DNA of 64,000 bases from Candidatus Aminicenantota bacterium. Its GTDB lineage: Bacteria > Acidobacteriota > Aminicenantia > Aminicenantales > Saccharicenantaceae. This document shows, in pieces, positions 34,739-45,260 of this stretch. The notes under the pieces were generated by a model. That model had not been told where the DNA came from, ran no database searches, and saw only the letters and a list, made by a program, of their open reading frames with translations. The stretch is from NCBI GenBank assembly GCA_014360005.1, contig JACIYI010000003.1, positions 178,361 through 242,360 of the forward strand, written 5' to 3'. How positions within the stretch are numbered: the first letter of the stretch is position 1; each line of letters starts with the position of its first letter. A program made the translations under genes and the position numbers.

Positions 34739-35254
34739 ATGGAATTCGCTGAACTAATAAAATCACGCTACAGCGTCCGGGCCTATAAGCCCGAACCGGT
34801 CAGCGAGGATAAACTGCAAAGAATTTTGGAAGCCGCCCGCCTGGCCCCGACCGCGGCCAATCGTCAGCCCTTTCGCCTGCTGGTGGTCAGGACCCGGGGC
34901 CGGGAGGAAGAGCTGAAACGCCTCTACGGCCGGGACTGGTTCACCCAGGCTCCCCTTGTCATCGGCATCGTGGCTCTGCCCGGAGCCGCCTGGAAGCGCC
35001 GCGACGGAAAAAATTACGCCGACGTGGATGCCACCATTGCCATGGACCATTTGATTCTGGCCGCGGCTGACGAAGGCCTCGGCACCTGCTGGGTAGGAGC
35101 CTTCGACCCGGCTGTGGCCAGGGAAATCTTCCAGCTGCCACCAGAGGTTGAGCCACTGGCCTTCACCCCGCTGGGCTACCCGGCCGACAGTCCCTCACCC
35201 AAGAAGAGAAAGAACCTGGAGGAGCTGGTTTGCTACGACAGATGGCAGCCATAG
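34739..35254 (+). CDS. Nitroreductase-family protein
   Basis: Nitroreductase-family proteins are FMN-dependent oxidoreductases. The 171-residue protein has the family start (FAELIKSRYSVRAYKPEPVSEDKL) and LEAARLAPTAANRQPFRLLVV with FMN-phosphate-binding residues. It also has VDATIAMDHLILAAADEGLGTCWVGAF and the C-terminal PLGYPADSPSPKKRKNLEELV. An AAAGGAGG site lies 5 nt before the ATG. The short length and the SYR-type opening are usual for small anaerobe members. The substrate is unknown. Confidence 0.92.
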   Translation: MEFAELIKSRYSVRAYKPEPVSEDKLQRILEAARLAPTAANRQPFRLLVVRTRGREEELKRLYGRDWFTQAPLVIGIVALPGAAWKRRDGKNYADVDATIAMDHLILAAADEGLGTCWVGAFDPAVAREIFQLPPEVEPLAFTPLGYPADSPSPKKRKNLEELVCYDRWQP

Positions 35255-35400
35255 AATCAAGCACCTTGGCGGCCTGAAAAATTCAAAGAACAATGCTGGT
35301 TGAGAGATTTTTGCCGGGAAGAGATTAACAGAAAAATTACACCATTAATCCTTTAATCTTTCGGGACTGATGAACTAACGATTTTAGCCTCCCTGATAAG

Positions 35401-36054
35401 TCACCAGGAAAAAGGCAGTATGATAAAAACCAGCAGGTCCCACAGGGCGTGGCTGACCACGTTCGACAGCAAAGACTTGAATTTATAATACTGAAAGCCC
35501 CACCACAGTCCGCAGACCAGCGCCGCCAGCACCAGCACCGGGTTGCGGCTCGGCAGGTGCACCAGACAATAGAGCAAGGACACACCCAGCCACCCGCCCA
35601 GCGGGCCCAGAGCGGCCGACCAGTGCCGCTGCAGCCATCCTCGCCATAGTAGCTCCTCACCCGGACCTATTATCAGCGCCAGGAACAGGCCAATCCGGAG
35701 CTGATGGCTGCCGAATTTCAGGTTGTAGATGGAAGCCAGGTGCTCGCCGCTGGCCGGAAAAAACTTTTTTAAGAAAATGTTACCGGCAAAAAACACAGCA
35801 TAGAGCAACAGGGCCGAACCGACTCCCAGGGCCAGTGCCCTCCAGGTCTTTTCCCTGAAATCACCGTAGATAAGCTGACTGAAAAGCGGGTCGGACCGCA
35901 GAGCCAGGATCAGAAAAACCATCAGGCCGCCGGCCAGCAACGACCACAGGTCTACCCAGTCTGAAAAAACTCCGGACATGAGCAGAAAAAAATAGATGGC
36001 CACGGCCAGAGTCAGAAGATAAAGGGAAACCTGGTTGAGTCCGCGCTGTTTCAT
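35401..36054 (-). CDS. CPBP-family intramembrane metalloprotease
   Basis: This 217-residue membrane protein has about six hydrophobic segments and the CPBP (CAAX protease/bacteriocin-processing) motifs: EELLWRGWLQRHW (EExxxR), a later LVHLPSRN (FxxxH-like) and SHALWDLLVF (HxxxB). Such proteases are proposed to process prenylated or membrane proteins. It sits 71 bp downstream of a UbiA-type prenyltransferase gene. The two may share a transcript but no functional link is shown. Confidence 0.88.
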   Translation of the reverse strand: MKQRGLNQVSLYLLTLAVAIYFFLLMSGVFSDWVDLWSLLAGGLMVFLILALRSDPLFSQLIYGDFREKTWRALALGVGSALLLYAVFFAGNIFLKKFFPASGEHLASIYNLKFGSHQLRIGLFLALIIGPGEELLWRGWLQRHWSAALGPLGGWLGVSLLYCLVHLPSRNPVLVLAALVCGLWWGFQYYKFKSLLSNVVSHALWDLLVFIILPFSW

Positions 36055-36125
36055 TTGCCGGTTACGCCTCCGCCGTCAGTTTGGAGCTGCTCTTTTCTCC
36101 TGTGTTTTATCTTAACAGAATACTC

Positions 36126-37067
36126 TTAAAAATGCCCGATAAAATGAGCCAGCCACAGCCCGGCCACCGACAGCAACCCAAAAATCAGGTTGTAACGGGC
36201 GGTGGCTCCGTCCAGGGTGATAAAATCCAACTGCCGTTCCGGGCGATGGCGGCCGAGAGCTTTTTTCCCGAGTTTTAAGCATTCAGGCAGGGCCAGCAGA
36301 ACCACCAGCATGGTCAGGGGCAGAGAGGGGAAATCCAGCCTGAACAGCCGTGGCACCAGGGTCAAGGCTAACAGCAGCAGCAGCGAACCGAAGGTCAACT
36401 TGAGGTAATAGAAAAGAGAGCCCAGGTCTCCGAGCAACGAAGCCAGGGTGATAACCTTTCTCTCCCGGTCGGTGATTGAATCGCGCCAGTTGTTGGCATG
36501 AAGTATGGCCACCACCAGCATCCCCTGGGGCACGGCCCACATCACCGGCAGCCAGGAAAACTGACCGGTCTGAACGACCCAGCCTCCCAGGGAACCGAGC
36601 AAACCAAAATTCACAAAGACCACCAGGTCGCCCAGGGCCAGAGCCTTGAGCCAGGGATAAGCTGCCCCCAGGATAATCCCGGCCAGCCCGATTTTGAGAA
36701 TCAGAATTCCCCGCAGCCAGACCAGAACCAGTCCCAGAGCCGAACCGAACCCAAAAAGAAAAAGTGAACCGCGCAGCAGCTGACTGGAGCTTAACCAGCC
36801 GCGGACGATAGCTCCGCTGACCGGAGTTGGTTCCCGGTCCAGTCCCCGCTTCCAGTCCACCACATCCGACAGCATGTTGGCAGCCGTATGCAGCCCGGCC
36901 ATGGCCATCAGGCTGAGAAGCAAAAGCCCGAGATCAAGCCGGACCCAGCCGATGGTAGCCGCCAGTGAGCTACCGAATAAAACCGGGATGGTGGAAGCCG
37001 GAAGGGCCCAAGGCCGGGCCGCAATCAGCCAGGTCTTTAACCAGCTCCGTTTTTCTTTCTCAGTCAT
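36126..37067 (-). CDS. UbiA-superfamily prenyltransferase, MenA-like
   Basis: UbiA enzymes attach prenyl chains to aromatic acceptors in quinone synthesis. The 313-residue protein has the first aspartate motif NMLSDVVDWKRGLDREPTPVSG and the second ANNWRDSITDRERKVITLASLLG, with about eight membrane segments. The spacing and ARPWALPASTIPVLFGSSLA opening resemble 1,4-dihydroxy-2-naphthoate octaprenyltransferase (menaquinone). No other menaquinone gene is adjacent, so the substrate is inferred. Confidence 0.87.
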   Translation of the reverse strand: MTEKEKRSWLKTWLIAARPWALPASTIPVLFGSSLAATIGWVRLDLGLLLLSLMAMAGLHTAANMLSDVVDWKRGLDREPTPVSGAIVRGWLSSSQLLRGSLFLFGFGSALGLVLVWLRGILILKIGLAGIILGAAYPWLKALALGDLVVFVNFGLLGSLGGWVVQTGQFSWLPVMWAVPQGMLVVAILHANNWRDSITDRERKVITLASLLGDLGSLFYYLKLTFGSLLLLLALTLVPRLFRLDFPSLPLTMLVVLLALPECLKLGKKALGRHRPERQLDFITLDGATARYNLIFGLLSVAGLWLAHFIGHF

Positions 37068-37207
37068 GCTTCAGGCCAGCTATTGAATTTTGGCAAAGCT
37101 GGTGCCGCTTCTTAGCGGCTATCAATGGTCACTTGCCATGCCGCCAATTTTACCAGATTTCACCATTAATAAAAAAAATGGGACCGCCTTCAGACGAACT
37201 ACCGGTT

Positions 37208-39610
37208 CTAATCCTGCCGGCCGCTGTTTTCTGGCTTCCACCGGGCTGGTTCACCCCGGCTGATGACGGTAAAAAGCCTGACCAGCCGCCTTCCCTCGTT
37301 GTCCACCAGGACCAGCAGGTGCTCGCCGGGCGGGGGATTAAGGCTTAGCCGGTGAAAGTGCCTGGTGCTGGTCAGGTAATCTTTGTCTAGGTGCCAGTGA
37401 ATGACGGCTCCTTCTTCCCGGTGCACTGCTTCCAGGACGACTTCCCCTGGACGACCGTCCAGGTCCACCGGGATATAAACGGCTGTGCCCGGCTCCGGAT
37501 ACACCAGATTCATAACCTTCGAACCATCGGCTACCTCGACCTCACCGGGCCGGTTGCCCTTGAATTTTGGCAGCGGCTGGTATTCAGGATGCCAGGGCCG
37601 GTAATAGTATTCCTGAATGGGCGGGAGCACGAACCAGACCCGGTGTTTCATGCTGGACACCGATTCCACCCGGCTGTCAACCCGGTACTGACCCGAAGTA
37701 TCGAGATGCACCAGTTGATGATAAACACAGCTGCGGTCAAAATGACTTTCCAGCGGCATCCAGGTAGCTCTTTTCGGGCAGAATTCTCCAGGCAGGTAGC
37801 CCGAATCGGCACAGACTTCAATCCGCTTCAGGGCCGGGAGGGGTGGCGGGATTTCGCCCCCGGTATCCAGCAGCCCCAGGACTTCAAACAGGAAGGGAGC
37901 GGCCGCGGTCAGCCCAATTATTTCCGGCCGGCCTTCGCCGTCGGCGTTTCCGGCCCAGACCCCGACCGTATAACGGGGAGTTACGCCCACAGCCCAGGCA
38001 TCTTTCAGGCCGAAGCTGGTGCCGGTCTTCCAGGCCACCCAGCGAGCCGAACTGAAATTCCTCCAGTAGCCTTCTTCATCCGGGCGATTAACCTCGGTCA
38101 GGGCCTCAAGCGTCAGGTAAGCCGCTCCGGGGCTCAGGTCCCTCAAACCCCAGGAGGCCGGTTTTTCATCCTGGAGCAGCCTGACCCTGTAGCCGGCCTC
38201 TTCCATCCCCAGAGCCAGCCGGCCCAGCCCGGCATAGATGGCGGTTATCTCCAGCAACTTGCCCTCGGCCCCGCCCAGAATCAGGCTTAAGCCGTAGTCC
38301 TCAGCCTGCCGGAAAAGGGTGCTCATCCCCCAGCGGACGAGCTGGTTCTTGAAGCGGGGAATGCCGTATTGATGAAGCAGGCGGACGGCCGGGACGTTCA
38401 GCGACCAGGCCAGAGCGGTCCGGGCGGGCACTGCTCCCCGGAAGCGGCGGTCAAAATTCTTTGGTCTGAAGCCTTCGTAGCGGGTGGGAATATCCGGGAT
38501 GAGCATTTCTGGCGTTATCAAACCTTCCTGCAGCATGGCCGCATAGAGAAAAGGCTTCAGGATGCTGCCGGTACTCCGCGGGCTCTGGACAATATCCACG
38601 TACTGGGCGCTGTCAAAATCCCTGGTAAGACCGATGTTGCCGACGTAGCTCACCACCGCTCCCAGCCGGTTGTCAATAATCACCACCGCCAGGTTTCTTA
38701 TCCCGCGGTTGAGAAGTTTTTCTCCGTAGGCCTCGGCCCTGAGGTTCAGCCGGCGCTGGAGCTCGGCCCGGATAAAAGACCGGTATGGGGTTTGTTTTTG
38801 CCGGTCCCCGGCCAGGGTAGCCAGCAGGTGCTCGCCATCCCTGGGCACCGGCCTCAGGCCGGCTGGAACTGCCTCCCCCAGAGCCAGCTTCAACTGCACC
38901 TCGTCGATAATTCCCCTTCGCCTGAGTCTTGTGAGCAACCTGTCCCGCTTTTCCTGGAGCTGCTTCAACCCCAGGCTGTCGGCGGCCAGGTTGGGGTTTT
39001 TGGGCAGGACAGCCAGAAAGCAGGCTTCGGCCCAGCTCAAATCTTCGGGTCGGCGGCCGAAATAGAACCAGGAGGCAGCATCAATTCCCACCAGGTTCCG
39101 ACCGAAGGGGGCATTGGCCGCAAACAAGGCCAGGATTTCCTTCTTGGAATAGCGGGCTTCAAGCTTGAGGGCCAGCAGGGCTTCTCTGAGCTTGCGGCCG
39201 ATAGTTCTCCGGCCACCTTCCCGGGCCAGGCGGGCCACCTGCATGGTAATGGTGCTGGCTCCGCTCTTTATTTCTCCGGCCCTTAAATTCTGCCAGAGGG
39301 CCCGGACTACGGCCAGCGGGTCCACTCCCGGATGAAGATAAAATCTCCGGTCTTCAAACTGCAGCACAGCCTGGTAATATTTTTCGGGCACCAGGCTGTG
39401 GCGCGGGAAACGCCACTGGCCATCGGCCGCCAGCCTGGCTCCCAGGAGCTGGCCGTCTGCAGCCAGGAGAACCGGCGAAAGCGGCCGGTCAAAAAGCCGG
39501 CCGAGCGGCCAGATTAAATAGACCAGGAAGCTAAAAAGAAGAAGCGATAGAGCTGCTATCCAGGCCTTCTTCCGAACTGGCCACAGGCTGATCTTTCTAA
39601 TTACTCTCAC
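37208..39610 (-). CDS. pbpC: Penicillin-binding protein 1C
   Basis: PBP1C is a periplasmic peptidoglycan glycosyltransferase/transpeptidase-like protein. The 800-residue protein has a membrane anchor (AWIAALSLLLFSFLVYLIWPLG), the glycosyltransferase motif FEDRRFYLHPGVDPLAVVRA with SGASTITMQVARL, and the transpeptidase triad S-I-L-K (TGSILKPFLYA), SLN (WSLNVPA) and KTG (WKTGTSFGLKDAW). A C-terminal biPBP domain starts near YLPGEFCPKRAT. It lies downstream of the alpha-2-macroglobulin gene, the same pairing known from Escherichia coli yfhM-pbpC. Confidence 0.95.
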   Translation of the reverse strand: MRVIRKISLWPVRKKAWIAALSLLLFSFLVYLIWPLGRLFDRPLSPVLLAADGQLLGARLAADGQWRFPRHSLVPEKYYQAVLQFEDRRFYLHPGVDPLAVVRALWQNLRAGEIKSGASTITMQVARLAREGGRRTIGRKLREALLALKLEARYSKKEILALFAANAPFGRNLVGIDAASWFYFGRRPEDLSWAEACFLAVLPKNPNLAADSLGLKQLQEKRDRLLTRLRRRGIIDEVQLKLALGEAVPAGLRPVPRDGEHLLATLAGDRQKQTPYRSFIRAELQRRLNLRAEAYGEKLLNRGIRNLAVVIIDNRLGAVVSYVGNIGLTRDFDSAQYVDIVQSPRSTGSILKPFLYAAMLQEGLITPEMLIPDIPTRYEGFRPKNFDRRFRGAVPARTALAWSLNVPAVRLLHQYGIPRFKNQLVRWGMSTLFRQAEDYGLSLILGGAEGKLLEITAIYAGLGRLALGMEEAGYRVRLLQDEKPASWGLRDLSPGAAYLTLEALTEVNRPDEEGYWRNFSSARWVAWKTGTSFGLKDAWAVGVTPRYTVGVWAGNADGEGRPEIIGLTAAAPFLFEVLGLLDTGGEIPPPLPALKRIEVCADSGYLPGEFCPKRATWMPLESHFDRSCVYHQLVHLDTSGQYRVDSRVESVSSMKHRVWFVLPPIQEYYYRPWHPEYQPLPKFKGNRPGEVEVADGSKVMNLVYPEPGTAVYIPVDLDGRPGEVVLEAVHREEGAVIHWHLDKDYLTSTRHFHRLSLNPPPGEHLLVLVDNEGRRLVRLFTVISRGEPARWKPENSGRQD

Positions 39611-39746
39611 TTTGTTTTTAATCCGCTGTCCCTGGTCTTAAATTTCCTTCAGCTCTTTTAACTTTCCTATTCTTTCTTAAATTTTTTCCTGCCACTTTTC
39701 TCTATTTATAGCGGCTACCTTTCCCCATGGCTCTATCTTCCGGCCT

Positions 39747-42700
39747 TCATTGTCTGACGATCCTGACCCACTGCCCTCTGGTATTGGCCTGAACGGAATC
39801 ATCGTACATGGCTTCCACCAGCACTCCGGGCTGGTAGAATTGCCCGGGATAGGAAGCGTTGAGCGAAATCAGGAAGGTCTTCTTTTCACCACGGTTCAGG
39901 CTGAAATAGGTATAAACCCGGTCGTCCCTGACATCCTGATAATCATACCTGACGACTTTCTGGTCAGGGCTGAACAGCGGATTTTTTATCTGGAAGCCAG
40001 AAGCCACCATGAAGGTCAGGGCCAGGTTTTCCAGGCTGCGCTGGCTCTGGTTCTCCACCACGATATCAACCAGGATGTCCGTGCCCTGAGCCAGGCTGCT
40101 GACGTCAACCGGGTTCATTTTCAGGTCGCGGTAAACAACCTTGAGCTGGAGTCCCCGGGCCGATGGTTCTTCCTGCCCGGCCGGTGGAATCCCCCGGGTG
40201 TAGACGTTGATATAAAGCGGGATTGGATTGTCGTTGGTTAGGCTGAGCACCCTGCCCTCTACCGGAAAATCAGCCCAGCTCCTTCTTTCGAGCGGCATGG
40301 TGGAGGTTATCTTTTCCGGGTTCCGGTCATCCCAGGCTAACCTGAAGCCATAGGCCTCGGTGCCACCAGGGCCGAAATAGGTGGACAGGGCCAGCAGCAC
40401 CATGGCTGTCTCATTGGTCGACAGCCAGAGGTCGGAAGAAGCGGCCTCGGCGATTTCCTTGATGAGCGGCCTGGCTTTTTCCCTCTGGCCCATCAAGCTC
40501 AGACAGTGAGCGATCATAGCTTTATCCCGGAGCTCAGACCCAAAAGTCAGGGCTGAATCCCGGTATTTATCGAAGCTCAACCTGGTTCGGTCTACCAGTT
40601 CTTCTGCCGCTTCCACCTGACCGTTAAGGAAGAAAGCCGCGGCCAGCAGGATTGAAGACAGGCTGCTCAGTCCGGGCTTTTCTCGCAGACGGTTCATGGC
40701 CCCGGTATCGGGTTCGCGGGCCTGGGCCAGGGCAAACAACCTGAAAGCCTGGAGAAGCTGCTCTTCGGGCCCGCCGGTCACCCAGGCGTTGGCCAGCAAT
40801 TTCTGGTTGTCCTTCCAGGAGTTGAGCATTTCCACCGGGACGTAATAACCGGCCCGGGAAGCTTCCAGCAGGAACCAGCCAGCATAGGTAGTAGTCCAGT
40901 AGTGAGATTCGTGTTCTCCGGGCCAGTAACTGAAGCCGCCGCCGGGCAGCTGGAACCGGCGCATTTTTTCCACAGCCACCCGGAGATAGCGCTCAATCTC
41001 TTTTACCTGCTCCGGAGTCAGCCGGACCAGGTTTTTTAAATAGAGCTGGGGAAAGGCTATCGACAGCGTCTGCTCCAGGCAGCCGTGGGGATATTGAATC
41101 AGGAAATTCAACCTTCTCTCCAGCTGCAGAGCCGGAAGGGTGGAAGCTTCCACAATCACTGAGTTGGTACCCTTAAGTCCAAAAGGAACGACCTTCTCCC
41201 GTATGGATTGGCCCGATTTAATCTCATAATTAGCCACTCTGGTCAGGTAGGGATTGGAACTCAAAACTTCAATATTAATCTTTCCGCTGATAGTTTCGGC
41301 CCCGGCTCTGGCCTGGTAGCTGACCAGCCCCTGGCCGGTGCTTTCAGCCACTTTGAGCTCAAAGTTGACCAGCTTCTCGCTGGCCCCGGCCAGGTCCACC
41401 GTTTTCTTCCGCTCTCCCTCTACCTGGAATAGCTCGTTGGTCTCCAGGCTGACCTCGACTTCCCTGAGCTCGGGCCTGGTGACAAACAGGTTGAGGGACA
41501 TGGTCAGCTGTTCGCCAGGCCGGACGATTCGCGGCAAGGTCGGCAGAACCATCAGGTCACGCCTGACGAAGACGGATTTCTCGGCTGAGCCAAATGACCC
41601 TTCGTAACCGGCCACCACCATGACCCTAACCTGGCCGAAATACTGGGGCATCAGGAATTCGTGGCTGGCTGACTCTCCTGGCTTGAGCTCGAACGGACCG
41701 TCAAACATTGCCACCGGCGGGAAACGCCTGGGCTTTCTGGCCTGTTCGGCCGCTGCCTTGAACTCGTCTCCACCGAGTGCCAGAAGGCGGCTGAGCTCGG
41801 CCCCGTAGGCTTCGGCCACCTGGTCAAACAGGTCCCAGGTGGTAATGCCCAGCGCTTCCTTCTTGTAAAATTCCTGCCTTAAGTCGGGAGCCCGGTACCG
41901 GGTCAGGGCGAGCAGGCCTTCGTCCACCACGGCCACCGTGTAGTACATCCGCCGTCGGTTTTTCTCGCTGACCTGGATTTTGAATTTCTCGTCCGGCTTG
42001 ATTTCCGCCGGCACGGTCAGCACCGGTTCCAGCCTGGTACCGGGGTCTTCCACCAGGATGGGGATGACGCCGTACATCCTGATGGGAGTGTCGCTGACCT
42101 TGCCGCTGTGAGGCTGAATCAGGGTCACGTGCACGTAGATGTTGGGGGTCATTTTATCCGTCAGCTGAATCTCGAACCGGTTTTCTCCTTTCTGGGTTAA
42201 TACCCACATTTTCTGTAACACCGCGGAAGCGGTTTCCACCGACACCAGAGCCCGACCCTGAACTGCTTCCGGAAGGTAGATGACCGCCTTTTCTCCAACC
42301 TGGTAGGTAGTCTTATCCGAGGACAGGCTGAGCCTGGTAGCAGCCTCTCCACCCTCAGCCCGGGAACGCCCGGCCCAGTACGGCCAGTCGACATAAACCG
42401 TCTGGCCGCTGGCATGACCGCTTTCCAGGTCTTCGGCCCTGATGAAAAATCGGCCCCAGTCCGCGTATTTAATGTTGAACTTCCAGGTAGCCCGTCCGTT
42501 CTCAGTCACCACGGTGTCGCTGGTTATTGGCCGGACGTTTGGACTGGACAGGTAATCGGCCAGCGACTGGCCTTCTCTTTCCCACCACCATCTCCAGGAT
42601 ATCTTGTAGAGAGAAAGCCTGACCCGCCGGCCAGAAACTGGTTGTCCCTTGTAATCAACCGTCAGGATGCTGACGGCGTGGTCTTTATCCGTTTCCAGGT

Positions 42701-45260
42701 AGCCGTAGCCCTTCCTCTCCCCGGGCAGGCTCAGACCGACATAATGGTCATAGGGATGAAAAACCTGACTGAAAGTGTCCAGGCTGAAATCGCCCGATTC
42801 TTCAAAGACCCTGGTGACGAAGGTCGCCTCCAGAGAACCGGGGGCCGGAGCCGACGGTTCCAGGTCCAGCTTCACCCGGGCCCGGCCCTGCTGGTCCAGC
42901 TCTCCCTTGACCTGAGATTCCTCGCCGGAAATGGCGACCCGGGATGGGTCGTCAAAGACGAAATTGGGATGCTGAGCAAAGGTGGTGGGCCGGGAAGACA
43001 GGCGCACCGTGACATCAAATTTCAGGTTGGAGGCTGGAGCCCCGTGAAGCCACTGCGAGCTCAGGCTGGCCTGGAGGGGCAGATCCTGGCGGGTGATGAC
43101 TTCCTTACCGGTTTGAAAATCGATTTTCAGGCGGTTGGGCACGACCGTTTCAATCCTCACCGTCCGGCTGAAGGTCAGCCCGCCCACCAGCACCCTGACC
43201 TGCCAGGCCCCGGTTTGTATTTTCTCATCGGTTTCAATCTTGAAAGCATAAAAATTGCCCAGTGACTTCTGGGGTTTAAGGGTCCGGTCAAGCTGCCCCT
43301 GGGGTGAATAGAATTCCATCACCACCGGGTGGTCCTCCGGCAGTCGTTTTTCCCGGTCAAAAAGGACAAAGGTCAGGTAGAGGTTATCGCCGGGCCGCCA
43401 GACGCCCCGCTCGCCGTAGATGAAACCCTTTATTCCCTTCTTGACGGTCTCTCCCCCCACATCAAAACTGCTCAGGCTGAGGGCTGAGTCTCCACTGAGA
43501 CGCAAATAGCCGAGGTCGCGACCTGACCTCGCCACCACCAAAAAGGGCCTCTGCTGTAGCTCAAACACGGCAAAACCGTTGCCGTCGCTGTCGGCTGAAG
43601 CCAGTAGCTGCTGCTGGTAGTTAAAGACTTCCAGCCTGACTCCCGACAGCGGCTGGGCAGTCCGGAGGTCGGTTACCACCACATGAAGCCGGTTATCCTT
43701 TTCCAGCTTGGCCACCAGGCCCAGGTTGGAACAGATGAAATTGCGGCCCACCACAGCTTTGGAATTATGGTGGGGATTGTAGTAGGCATCGTGGCAGGGG
43801 TCGTTGCGGTGGAGCCAGCCGTCGGGAAGGTAGGGATAGCCAAAATTTTCGTCCCAGTAATAGTATTCGGGCTCACCTTCCTGGTTGCGTAACGGAGGTT
43901 CAGTTGAGACCGGCTCGCCCCTTTCGGGACAGGGATAGGTGGAGTTGCTCCGGTTAAAGGACAGAATCAAGCGGTAGATGCTCCCGGGGTCTTCCTGAAA
44001 GAGCGGAGTCACATCCAGGTCATACCGGGTCCAGCGGGAAGTAACTTCCGGGTCATCGGACAGCTTGATGGTTTTGCGCCAGAGATACCTTCCCACCCTG
44101 GCCATTTCCCGCGAACCGGCCAGCTCGTTGACCTGGAGGAATTGAGGGATATTATGGCTGAAAATCTGGAAAACAGTGACCTGGACCGACCTCAGGTTGA
44201 TGGCTTCTATGGGCACGGTCAGACGGTCTTTTCTGGGAAGGATGAGGCCCCGGCCGACAAACCTGACCTGGGGCGGTGGAGTGCCAAAAACCACGGTCCG
44301 GGTCTCTTCCCGGTTGAAGGTCCGGTGGGAAAGGCTCCTGATTCCAGGGAAAATTTTTACTTCCACCGTACCGCGCCAAGGCCGCGAGGGGTAGACCCGG
44401 ATCATGTTCTGCTCAATCTCAAAAGTCAGGAGCGTCTTCTCCACCTGAATCAAGCCCCTGAGGTTCTGGTTGCGGTCGAGAACATCGGTAAACCTTATCA
44501 GGATATGAGGGTTTTCCCCGCCAACTGCCGTTACCGAAGCCAGGTCAAACTGGGAGAGAGGCGGGATTTCGACCTGGCGCTCGCCCCGATCGCTGATGTT
44601 GAGCGGCTGACCATCCCATTTAAGTTTTACGGTGGAAGGTTCCTCGCCCCGAATTATATTGTTAACCGAAAAATAATGATTGGTACCGTCGCCGGAATGG
44701 CTCCAGCTGATTTCCAGAGAGTTTCCTTCCTGCTCGGCCTGGAGGACTTTTTCTACCAGCCGGGGTTCCTCCATATCGGAAGTGAGGAGCTGGCCCTTGA
44801 GAGTCTGAATTTCCGGGCGGGAATAATCTTCGGGATAAACTCCCTCGATGTTGATCTCCATCTGGGGCTTGATCGTCCGGAAGCTGAAGACGAACCGGGC
44901 ATAGTCCTTTGGCAGCTTCATCATTTTATTTAAATGGACGGTGGCCGTGTACTCGGTATCGGGCTTGAGTTCGGAAGCGGGGACCAGCATCAGGATGCGG
45001 TTGGTAGCCCATTCCAGTTTTCCCGGTACGGGCGGGTTTATCTCCAGCAGGCCCGAAGGCTCTTCACCTGGCCGGCCAACCTCATCGACAAAGACCACCC
45101 GAATTCTGGCCCGACGGGGAACGGTGCCCGAGGTATGGGCCGAGATGTATTTATACCAGTCCGGTTCCATGGACACCCCGGGCCGGGCCTTTTCCTTTTT
45201 GCAGGCGGCCAGCCCCCCGATTAACAGCACCAGAAAGACCAGGCAGGTTAATTTTTTCAT
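39747..45260 (-). CDS. Bacterial alpha-2-macroglobulin lipoprotein
   Basis: Bacterial alpha-2-macroglobulins are periplasmic, membrane-anchored traps for proteases, thought to protect the envelope when peptidoglycan is breached. The 1,837-residue protein has a lipoprotein signal ending LAAC (Cys20), several macroglobulin-like beta domains, and the MG-domain region LPTLPRIVRPGEQLTMSLN. The thiolester motif is CLEQ (C1394-Q1397) in YPHGCLEQTLSIAFPQLYL, followed by the helical thiolester domain. An intact CLEQ means covalent trapping is possible. It is directly upstream of pbpC (136-bp gap). Length and order match the large E. coli-type protein. Confidence 0.95.
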   Translation of the reverse strand: MKKLTCLVFLVLLIGGLAACKKEKARPGVSMEPDWYKYISAHTSGTVPRRARIRVVFVDEVGRPGEEPSGLLEINPPVPGKLEWATNRILMLVPASELKPDTEYTATVHLNKMMKLPKDYARFVFSFRTIKPQMEINIEGVYPEDYSRPEIQTLKGQLLTSDMEEPRLVEKVLQAEQEGNSLEISWSHSGDGTNHYFSVNNIIRGEEPSTVKLKWDGQPLNISDRGERQVEIPPLSQFDLASVTAVGGENPHILIRFTDVLDRNQNLRGLIQVEKTLLTFEIEQNMIRVYPSRPWRGTVEVKIFPGIRSLSHRTFNREETRTVVFGTPPPQVRFVGRGLILPRKDRLTVPIEAINLRSVQVTVFQIFSHNIPQFLQVNELAGSREMARVGRYLWRKTIKLSDDPEVTSRWTRYDLDVTPLFQEDPGSIYRLILSFNRSNSTYPCPERGEPVSTEPPLRNQEGEPEYYYWDENFGYPYLPDGWLHRNDPCHDAYYNPHHNSKAVVGRNFICSNLGLVAKLEKDNRLHVVVTDLRTAQPLSGVRLEVFNYQQQLLASADSDGNGFAVFELQQRPFLVVARSGRDLGYLRLSGDSALSLSSFDVGGETVKKGIKGFIYGERGVWRPGDNLYLTFVLFDREKRLPEDHPVVMEFYSPQGQLDRTLKPQKSLGNFYAFKIETDEKIQTGAWQVRVLVGGLTFSRTVRIETVVPNRLKIDFQTGKEVITRQDLPLQASLSSQWLHGAPASNLKFDVTVRLSSRPTTFAQHPNFVFDDPSRVAISGEESQVKGELDQQGRARVKLDLEPSAPAPGSLEATFVTRVFEESGDFSLDTFSQVFHPYDHYVGLSLPGERKGYGYLETDKDHAVSILTVDYKGQPVSGRRVRLSLYKISWRWWWEREGQSLADYLSSPNVRPITSDTVVTENGRATWKFNIKYADWGRFFIRAEDLESGHASGQTVYVDWPYWAGRSRAEGGEAATRLSLSSDKTTYQVGEKAVIYLPEAVQGRALVSVETASAVLQKMWVLTQKGENRFEIQLTDKMTPNIYVHVTLIQPHSGKVSDTPIRMYGVIPILVEDPGTRLEPVLTVPAEIKPDEKFKIQVSEKNRRRMYYTVAVVDEGLLALTRYRAPDLRQEFYKKEALGITTWDLFDQVAEAYGAELSRLLALGGDEFKAAAEQARKPRRFPPVAMFDGPFELKPGESASHEFLMPQYFGQVRVMVVAGYEGSFGSAEKSVFVRRDLMVLPTLPRIVRPGEQLTMSLNLFVTRPELREVEVSLETNELFQVEGERKKTVDLAGASEKLVNFELKVAESTGQGLVSYQARAGAETISGKINIEVLSSNPYLTRVANYEIKSGQSIREKVVPFGLKGTNSVIVEASTLPALQLERRLNFLIQYPHGCLEQTLSIAFPQLYLKNLVRLTPEQVKEIERYLRVAVEKMRRFQLPGGGFSYWPGEHESHYWTTTYAGWFLLEASRAGYYVPVEMLNSWKDNQKLLANAWVTGGPEEQLLQAFRLFALAQAREPDTGAMNRLREKPGLSSLSSILLAAAFFLNGQVEAAEELVDRTRLSFDKYRDSALTFGSELRDKAMIAHCLSLMGQREKARPLIKEIAEAASSDLWLSTNETAMVLLALSTYFGPGGTEAYGFRLAWDDRNPEKITSTMPLERRSWADFPVEGRVLSLTNDNPIPLYINVYTRGIPPAGQEEPSARGLQLKVVYRDLKMNPVDVSSLAQGTDILVDIVVENQSQRSLENLALTFMVASGFQIKNPLFSPDQKVVRYDYQDVRDDRVYTYFSLNRGEKKTFLISLNASYPGQFYQPGVLVEAMYDDSVQANTRGQWVRIVRQ